From Heterohyrax brucei (Eukaryota; Chordata; Mammalia; Hyracoidea; Procaviidae), in assembly GCA_028571685.1 (NCBI GenBank), contig CM053156.1:89469049-89533048 (forward strand): 64,000 bases of DNA, written 5' to 3'. Positions 57,995-64,000 of this stretch are shown in pieces. The notes beneath the pieces were generated by a model. It saw only the letters and a list, made by a program, of their open reading frames with translations, searched no databases and had not been told where the DNA came from. Both the position numbers and the translations under genes were made by a program. Each line of letters begins with the position of its first letter. Positions within the stretch are counted from its first letter, which is position 1.

Positions 57995-58185
57995 CACCCA
58001 GGTGAGATGGTGCTTAAGCACTTGGCCGCTCACTAAGCCTCCCATGTCCCTCTGTTGGAGAAAGAGGTGCCAGTCTGTTCCAACAAAGATGACAGGCTTG
58101 GAGGCCCCAAGGGGCTTTCCTGCTCCATCCTGTGGCATCCCCACGAGATAGCATTAACTCCATGGCACAGTTTGTTGCTGCTTTG
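57995..58185 (+). mobile_element. AfroSINE within the LTR mosaic
   Basis: acccaggtgagatggtgcttaag, cacttggccgctcactaagcc, agaggtgccagtctgttcc, cacgagatagcattaactcc. Diverged. Confidence 0.65.
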
Positions 58186-58589
58186 GGATGTCTTAGGACA
58201 GTCATTTTGGAAGTAGAAAAGCCAATTCAGTAAGGACAGACGGAGGGACTGTTACACGTCACATGGTCACCAAGGAACCCAGAAACAGAAAATGAGAAGA
58301 GTCAGGAACTTCCCCCAGAGACAACAACAGAGTCCCCTAAAGCCAACCAGCTCAGAGAGGGCCTTCCCGCAGAGCCCACGACACAGAGGGCCTTCTCCCA
58401 GAGCCGGTGTCCTGAAGGTGGACTCAGAGCCTCCCGGACGAGCCGTTGCCTCTTGCTCTGTTTGCTGGTCCTTCTTGAGTGTAGTTAAGTGTTCGGGGTC
58501 CCCGCTCTCCTCAGCGTTGCCCATCAACTGTTACGGTTCTCACAGGTGAATGTCCTTCTGTAATCAATAACACACAACAAACATTTTCC

Positions 58590-58848
58590 TGCTGTTTTCT
58601 GCTTTCAGACGAGATCCATCAGCAATGGTATCCCCGATTCCACATCCTCCTCTGAGTCTGGCTTGAATTTCTGGCAGTTTCTTGTGCATGCACAGTTGCA
58701 AAGGCCTTTGAATTATCTTCAGCAAAATTTTGTGTCTGTGTGATATTAAAAATATTTTTGACAATTTCTGCATTTTGTTGGGATGAACATAAATATGGAG
58801 CCCTTGTAGCCCACTGGCCAAGCTGTTGTCCAGATTTCTTGGCACGGG
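58590..58848 (-). mobile_element. RTE-clade LINE, reverse-transcriptase segment
   Basis: An internal part of the RTE open frame, reversed: ttctgctttcagacgagatcc, tcttctga-like ctctgagtctggcttgaatttc, atcttcagcaaaattttgtg, atatttcttgg-like agatttcttggcac. Unlike the other RTE copies here this is not the 3' end, so an adjacent 3' part has been lost or replaced by a SINE tail. Confidence 0.75.
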
Positions 58849-58890
58849 GTCGCCATGAGTCGGAACTGACTCAAGAGCACCCAGCGCCTC
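58848..58890 (+). mobile_element. AfroSINE tail fragment
   Basis: ggggtcgccatgagtcggaac then tgactcaagagcacccagc. Confidence 0.8.
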
Positions 58891-58993
58891 CCACCCCTGC
58901 AGCCCGCGGAACTAGGAGAAAACAAGTTCTATTTCTTAGGGCCACCCGCTTGTAACGTCTCTGTTACAGCCTCACTAGAGAAACAAGACACAG

Positions 58994-60242
58994 GCCTACT
59001 GGGTTATTTTCACCTGCACCAACCTGGGACCATTGGCAAAACCATCTTTCCAAGAAATCGTACCTTTGGGTTTGCAGTCCAGTACACAAGGACAATCTTT
59101 GTTCTCACCTTTCTGTCAGAGAGCAAGAATGAAATTCCTAGGATTCTTCAAGACAAGGACATCACCTAGATGAATGTTTCCAGCAGCCGTTCCATTGACG
59201 AGACAACTGGGTGGCCTTTTTAGCCTGGACGAATGGCAGCTCACCTCTCAGCATTTTTCACTCATTGAGAACTCTTCCAAGGAAGACATTTACATTTTCT
59301 GTGCAATAAATCAAAAGTAAGATACCACTGTTTCTAATTTATCTTGTAGACTGCTCCAGTGCTATCTTGCCACTGTGAATATTTCTAATGTTTCTTAAAA
59401 ATCATAAGCTTACGGGTTCTGAATGTTGAATCTGGCAATTATCTTCATCCGTTAAAAACTTTCTTTCAGGGATTGGATGCTGCTTTCTTTTCTTCCTCGT
59501 TTCTGAAGAAAGTAATATACCAATTACTTCAGGCAAGCGTTAGCTATCAATACAGAAAGAGCGACTCCTCTCCAACCCTGTCTTACAAAGAGGAAACACT
59601 AACAGGTGTGGTCGTGAGTACACTGGTACACAAAGCCTGTGAATTATGAATCAACAGACAAAACTAGGAGCTTTCCTCCTTTCTGCATAGACATAGAATA
59701 GGGTATTATAACATATGGGAAAATAATGTCCGTGCCCTTGAACACGCCACCCCTGCCCCCCTGTAAATTCAGAGGAAGGCGTGCTTCCCCCACCCCAGTG
59801 TTTCCTCTCTGTAAGAGGGGGCCCAGGGCTCTAACAGGCTCACCGATAATTGCAGGAAATTGCCATTCTTGGGGACCCTGTTACTGGAGAATCTGTGCTC
59901 AGGCAAGCAGGGTGTGGCTTGGAAAATACTTTTAGCATCCTTACGAGGAAAATTCAATTTACTAGACATACGTTCTTACCAACATGATACTCGGGAAATG
60001 CAGTGTACTGCACGTACGGCTTGTGAGAATGTTCGGGGTGTTCTGTTTCCCTGTAAGTTCTTACTGTATCCTTATTATGAACATGCACTTAAATGTTATT
60101 GTAAAATAATGTGGCTTCTTCTATTAATAATTAAAAAAAACTGGTATAAAACTTTTCTTAAACAGCTTCTCTTTGGTTGGAGAAGATTGACCTTGACTGT
60201 TAAGCACCTGCTAGGTTTCTTTTCTTTCTTTTACTTAAGGTA
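58994..60242. other. Unassigned AT-richer sequence
   Basis: About 1.25 kb with no recognised repeat, the longest repeat-poor AT-rich stretch in the right half of the window. No coding signal. Confidence 0.45.
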
Positions 60243-60331
60243 AAAATATATATATATGTGTATGTAACAACACATTTCCAATTTAAAATATTTATCTGTA
60301 CATTTCAGTGGTATCAATCGTATTCACCACT
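60243..60331 (-). mobile_element. Possible LINE-1 3' sliver
   Basis: Short (TA)n then aacaacacatttccaatttaaa, tttatctgtacatttcagtgg, resembling a reversed L1 3' tract. Confidence 0.4.
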
Positions 60332-61224
60332 TTTATGGCTTGAAGGGCGCCCTCCAAAGTATGCATTGAAATCCTAGCCCCCCAGGCTACTGATGTGAGC
60401 CCCATAAGGAATAGGGTTTCCTTTGTTATGCTAATGAGACCATGCCTTAGTTCCCTAGTGCTGCCATAACAGAAATACCACAAACAGATGGCTTTAATGA
60501 AGAGAAATTTGTTCTCTCACAGTCCAGTAGACCAGAAGTTCAAATTGAGGGTACTGGCTCCAGGGAAAGCTTTGTCTCTCTGTTGGCTCTGGAGGAAGGT
60601 CCTTGTCATCGGTTTCTCCTTGGTCTGGGACCGTCTCAGGGCAGGAACCCCAGGTCCAAAAGACGAGCTCCGCTCCAGGTGCTGCTTTCTTGGTGATATG
60701 AAGTCCCCACGTCTGTTTGCTTGCCTTGTCCTTTGATATCTCAAAACAGTTGGCTTATGGCAGTGTCCAGTGCGGTAGATTTCATCCCTCTGTCACTAAT
60801 CCATCTCATTCAACCATAGTGACAGAATTTGCAGCACATGGGAAGATCCCATTAAATGGAAAAGGGCAGGCAATCACACCATCCTGGGAATCACAGCCCA
60901 GCCAAACGGCTGCACACACTTGTGGGGCATGTACTTCAACCCATGATGGGCCATACGTGTTTCTGGGCTGTAGGAAACAACACGGACACAGGAGCAAGAG
61001 AGAGCACAGAAAGCAGACGCCACGTAATGTGACCATGGAACTGAGGAATGCCAGGGCCACAGAAACCGAAGACGATGACACTGTCCCCACAGAACCCACA
61101 GAGAGTGAGAGACTTGCCTTAGAGCTGGTGTCCCGAATTCAGACACTGTGAAAAAAGACACCGCTGTTCTTCAAAGCCACCCCTTGCGCCATTTCCTTTG
61201 CAGCAGAGCTGGGGGGCTGACACA
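60332..61224 (+). mobile_element. Solo LTR, MLT1/MaLR-like, interrupted by a related LTR
   Basis: Left part ttatggcttgaagggcgcc to tgttatgctaatgagacc. Right part from about 60,950, ending with a family tip (gcagcagagctggggggctg). Between them lies a member of the same family in the opposite orientation. Fossil. Confidence 0.75.
60443..60948 (-). mobile_element. Nested LTR, MLT1/MaLR-like
   Basis: Reverse-oriented full-length-looking LTR: tagttccctagtgctgccat, gatggctttaatgaagagaa, gatatctcaaaacagttggc, atcctgggaatcacagccc, gtacttcaacccatga. Fossil, no internal genes. Confidence 0.8.
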
Positions 61225-62535
61225 ACCGTGTCAGCGCCCGTCCTGCCTCTCCAGTTCCAAATTTTCTCGTCGCCCACAGCTGTGGACGGAGGCCCACTTT
61301 CTGCAGGTCCTTGCCAGCGCCACGCTATACCCTTGCTCAGGTGGTGGCCCTCTATCCCCGTGCTTTGGAACCCGAGACACATTTCCCGGTTGGCTTAATT
61401 CAAGCTGAGATCAACTTGCAGGTGAAATGCTGACTTTAAAATAAATAATCATTAATTCAGAATTTCCAGTAACAGCAGAGACTATCAAAAAATGTTCTGT
61501 CACGGACTCTCCATTCTTCCCGACAGTGTCTTCCCTCGTTCTGGTGGAAGGAGTTTTTCCAAGACGTTCCTTTGCGTTTCCTCCTCTCTGAGAACGTGTC
61601 TGTAGCTCACGCTGGAGAGCACTGTGGGACCGACACAGATATGTGGGAGAAGCCCTGGCTGCCCCATGTGACGACACGCAGGCTTGCTGGGTGGTCCCGG
61701 GTGGCAGAAGCCATGGACGCACTCGCACCCATGGCGGCACCCTTAGAGCTAACTCAGCAGTATCTGCCTTACTGGTTTTGGACTCTCTGAGATGCCCTAG
61801 AGGGGATGGGACAGAGGACAGAAAGCTTCAGATTCCTTAGCAACGACCCCTGACCCGTGAGACAGGCTACATGGGGCTCTTTGGGAGGCCGGGCTAAAGG
61901 CAGGAGATCCCGCAGCCCCAAAGGCCCACACATCTGAGCTTGGAAAGGAAGCTTCCAAGAGTCCCCCTCCAAAGGGCCATGCAACCAGGACAAGTACCTG
62001 TCCACAGTGACCAGTGAGACCAACGTCAGACACGGTGCCCCAGAAAGTCAGCCCCGCAAGCCTCCTCAGAGATCTTAGCCCCTTCTAGAAGGGGTGGGGG
62101 CTCTGAGGTGACTCCAGTGAGTTTCCTTCCCTGAGGACTCACTAATGAGTCACTGTGACACAACGAAGTGACGCACCGCACCTCACCCATCCCTTCTGTG
62201 GGTAAGACTCACCCTTCACCAGCAGGAAACAGCGCTGTGGGCACGGCAGCCAGGGTCCTCACCATGGAAGTCAGGCGACGAGTCCCTGCATCCACAAGTC
62301 TCCTCTCCCTGTGGTCTGTCCTTTGTCACGTCAAATCTGCATCATCTGTCTTTGCTCTGTGCTCAGCAAAGCGGAGCAGAAACGGCCAGCTCACAGCCAA
62401 TCCCCAAGCCTGGGAGGCATGGGAGAGTGCAGCCCACAGCGACATGGAGCGCTGAAAGCACAGCTCCTGCTCTTTCACAGGGGCGAGCACAGCAAAGGGC
62501 CACCTGTGGGACAGCGGGGGCTGCCTGTCCCAGTT
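61225..62535. other. Unassigned sequence
   Basis: About 1.3 kb with no recognised element. Chance frames on both strands. Confidence 0.5.
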
Positions 62536-62900
62536 CTAGATCACTGTGTATGGTGGTCCTCATTGGTGGCCCCACTGCTCGGTCACCATGGACGGGTGGT
62601 CACCACTGGTGGGCCCCGTTCTAGGTCATTGTCTGCAGATGATCATCGTCAGTGGGCCCACTTCTAGATCACTGTCTATGGGTGTTTGTCATCGGTAGCC
62701 CCAGTTCTAAATTACTATCTACTGGTGGCGCCAGCTCTAGACCACTGTCCACAGGTGGTCACCACTGGCGGGGCCAATATTAGATCCCTGTCTATGGGTG
62801 GACACCACTGGTGGTTCCACTTCTAGATGACTGTGAGTGGTTGTCACTGGTAGCCTTGCATTCTAGATCATTGTCCATGGATAGTCACCATTGGCAGTGG
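62536..62900 (+). repeat. Degenerate 43-bp minisatellite, about nine units
   Basis: Units share ttctagatcactgtctatgg then gtggtcaccactggtggg with ccccag. One unit (about 62,707-62,736) is short. Units differ by about 15-30% by eye, so the array is old. Confidence 0.9.
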
Positions 62901-63259
62901 CCACATGGAACTGACCTGTAGATGTTTACAACTTCTCTTTCATTTCCAGAATGTTCTCTGCTCCCAGAACAGGTCTGGGGAAGAGACTCCCAGGGAGTCA
63001 CGTGTCATCATGCCCATCTACCCAGTAACTAGACCATTCACTTAGCTAATGACCGTTCAGAAGCTCCTACAACTGACCATGTACTGTGCCAGTGCATCGA
63101 AAGCTGAGCCTGGTTCTGCCCTGTGGGGCTCAGGGATGGGGGACCCTGGGTTCAGTCCCCTGAAGTACATGCTTTCTATACACCCTGGTTCCTACACGCC
63201 CCTCCTACCACCCATGTGTGACCCAGGGATTCACTGCTTTGCAGCCTGGGGATCAAATT
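62901..63259. other. Unassigned, with a possible ancient repeat
   Basis: 63,030-63,130 (gaccattcacttagctaatg, ccatgtactgtgccagtgc, tggttctgccctgtggggctc) resembles the ancient mammalian repeat class noted near 30.3 kb. Confidence 0.35.
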
Positions 63260-64000
63260 CCTACGCATCGGGGGCAGAGTCAAGCTGGCGGACTAAGCCC
63301 ATGTCTCCTTATATCCCTCTGGAAACCAAGACCTGAACTGACAATCAAACAGAGCCTTCTGGTCACCTAATCAGCCTCAGGACATGGCACAGAGCTGTTA
63401 ATTGGGACTTCATACCACTCAGCCAAAAACCTCCTCTCACTCGGTGACTCCTGCTCCTGGCTAGCCCCGGCTCTCACGGAGGGAAGATAAACGCACCGTT
63501 GTGACTTTTTTTCCCTCTGTCTCGGCTGGCGGGCAGAGCTGGGTCTTGCCTGGCGGCTGGACTCAGACGCTGCTGGGGGGATAGGCAGGCGAAATTCCCA
63601 TATTCTGAGAGCCAGGCTCGGGACTCTGTTAATCTAGCCATGTTGAGCCTTTCGTCTTGTAGCTGCCTCAGCGGGGTTTGTGCGGAGCTTCGCGGTCAGT
63701 GTGCGGGACGCCATGTTGGTGCCGAGATTTTAGCGGGACCTTGTTCTTAGCCTGGGAGCCAGCACCTGCAAATGGGACAGCGCTTCTCCAACAGAAAAGT
63801 AGTGATTTATCACAGTGCTGCCTACATTGGGGGCCCTGCAACAAAAGAAGAGGAATCACTACCTCTCGGCACCTTTAGCCCTTCTGTCTGCTGCCTGTGT
63901 GGAGGGTGCCATCTTGGATACGGTGGCCACAGCTGGACCTAATTCTTCGCTTGGGAGCCAGAGCCTGCCCACAGGAGAACGATTTTCTATCACAAAACCA
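63260..64000 (+). mobile_element. Possible LINE-1 5' region, cut by the window edge
   Basis: ggggcagagtcaagctggcgg then actaagcccatgtctcc resembles the aag(a)tggcgg motif of L1 5' UTRs. Further on, two related segments about 198 bases apart begin gccatgttggtgccgag (63,710) and gccatcttggatacggtgg (63,908). Both continue into ggacct..ttctt.gc.tgggagccag and cctgc. No ORF1 is visible before the edge, so the assignment is tentative. Confidence 0.35.

Larger units (their letters stand above)
57885..58993 (+). mobile_element. LTR mosaic, MLT1/MaLR-like, broken up by SINE and RTE pieces
   Basis: LTR pieces are recognised at about 57,890-57,990 (actgaccgaatcatgtcccc, ctttgttatgtccatgaggc), near 58,395-58,440 (gagccggtgtcctgaaggtgg, agagcctcccggac) and at 58,905-58,990 (the 3' tip gtctctgttacagcctcac). 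SINE and RTE sequence lies between them. Fossil, broken. Confidence 0.55.

Noticed and set aside
1-64000. tRNA, snRNA, 5S or 7SK gene
   Set aside because: tRNA-like boxes are present only within AfroSINE and MIR copies; I saw no canonical starts of the other small RNA genes.

Overview
This window is placental-mammal nuclear DNA, almost certainly from an afrotherian and probably a paenungulate (elephant, hyrax or sea cow). The evidence is the repeat content: more than 30 copies of the tRNA-derived AfroSINE family (head 'gagccctggtggc', tail 'tatgagtcggaa..gactcgacgg'), seven fragments of the RTE-clade LINE whose 3' end the AfroSINEs share, LINE-1, ancient MIR, and MLT1/MaLR-like LTRs. I cannot separate the afrotherian lineages by eye.

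I find no intact protein-coding gene and no structural RNA gene. Every longer open frame is chance, a transposon relic, or an artefact of a tandem array. The window reads as an intergenic or deep intronic stretch, fairly GC-rich, built by serial transposition.

Layout: 0-1.2 kb palindromic mariner derivative and AfroSINE; 3.3-4.35 kb RTE broken by an AfroSINE; 4.85-5.94 kb L1 3' end; 7.75-8.25 kb solo LTR; 10.6-11 kb L1 with an internal triplication; 12.3-13 kb LTR carrying an AfroSINE; 15-15.8 kb MIRs and a polypurine tract; 17-17.45 kb CpG-rich patch; 18-21.8 kb LTRs and SINEs; 21.77-22.94 kb an uninterrupted GGCTT pentamer array growing out of an AfroSINE tail; 25.3-25.8 kb RTE; 28.8-30.05 kb L1 split by two RTE copies; 33-33.7 kb LTR whose 3' tip has become a 48-bp minisatellite; 34.25-34.6 kb degenerate TG tract; 36.2-38.8 kb LTRs; 39.5-40.5 kb Tigger/pogo fossil; 41-45.5 kb older L1 split by an AfroSINE and then by a younger L1; 46.9-47.9 kb SINE/RTE cluster; 50.9-51.5 kb RTE; 51.9-52.5 kb a second copy of the palindromic mariner derivative, opposite orientation; 55.6-61.2 kb LTR/SINE/RTE mosaics; 62.5-62.9 kb 43-bp minisatellite; 63.3 kb to the edge a possible L1 5' region.

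The most notable observation is the pair of mariner-derived palindromes 51 kb apart. They share the same arm length, loop length and internal junction, so they look like a non-autonomous family that moved after the rearrangement. Second is the roughly 1.17-kb pure pentanucleotide array seeded by a SINE tail.
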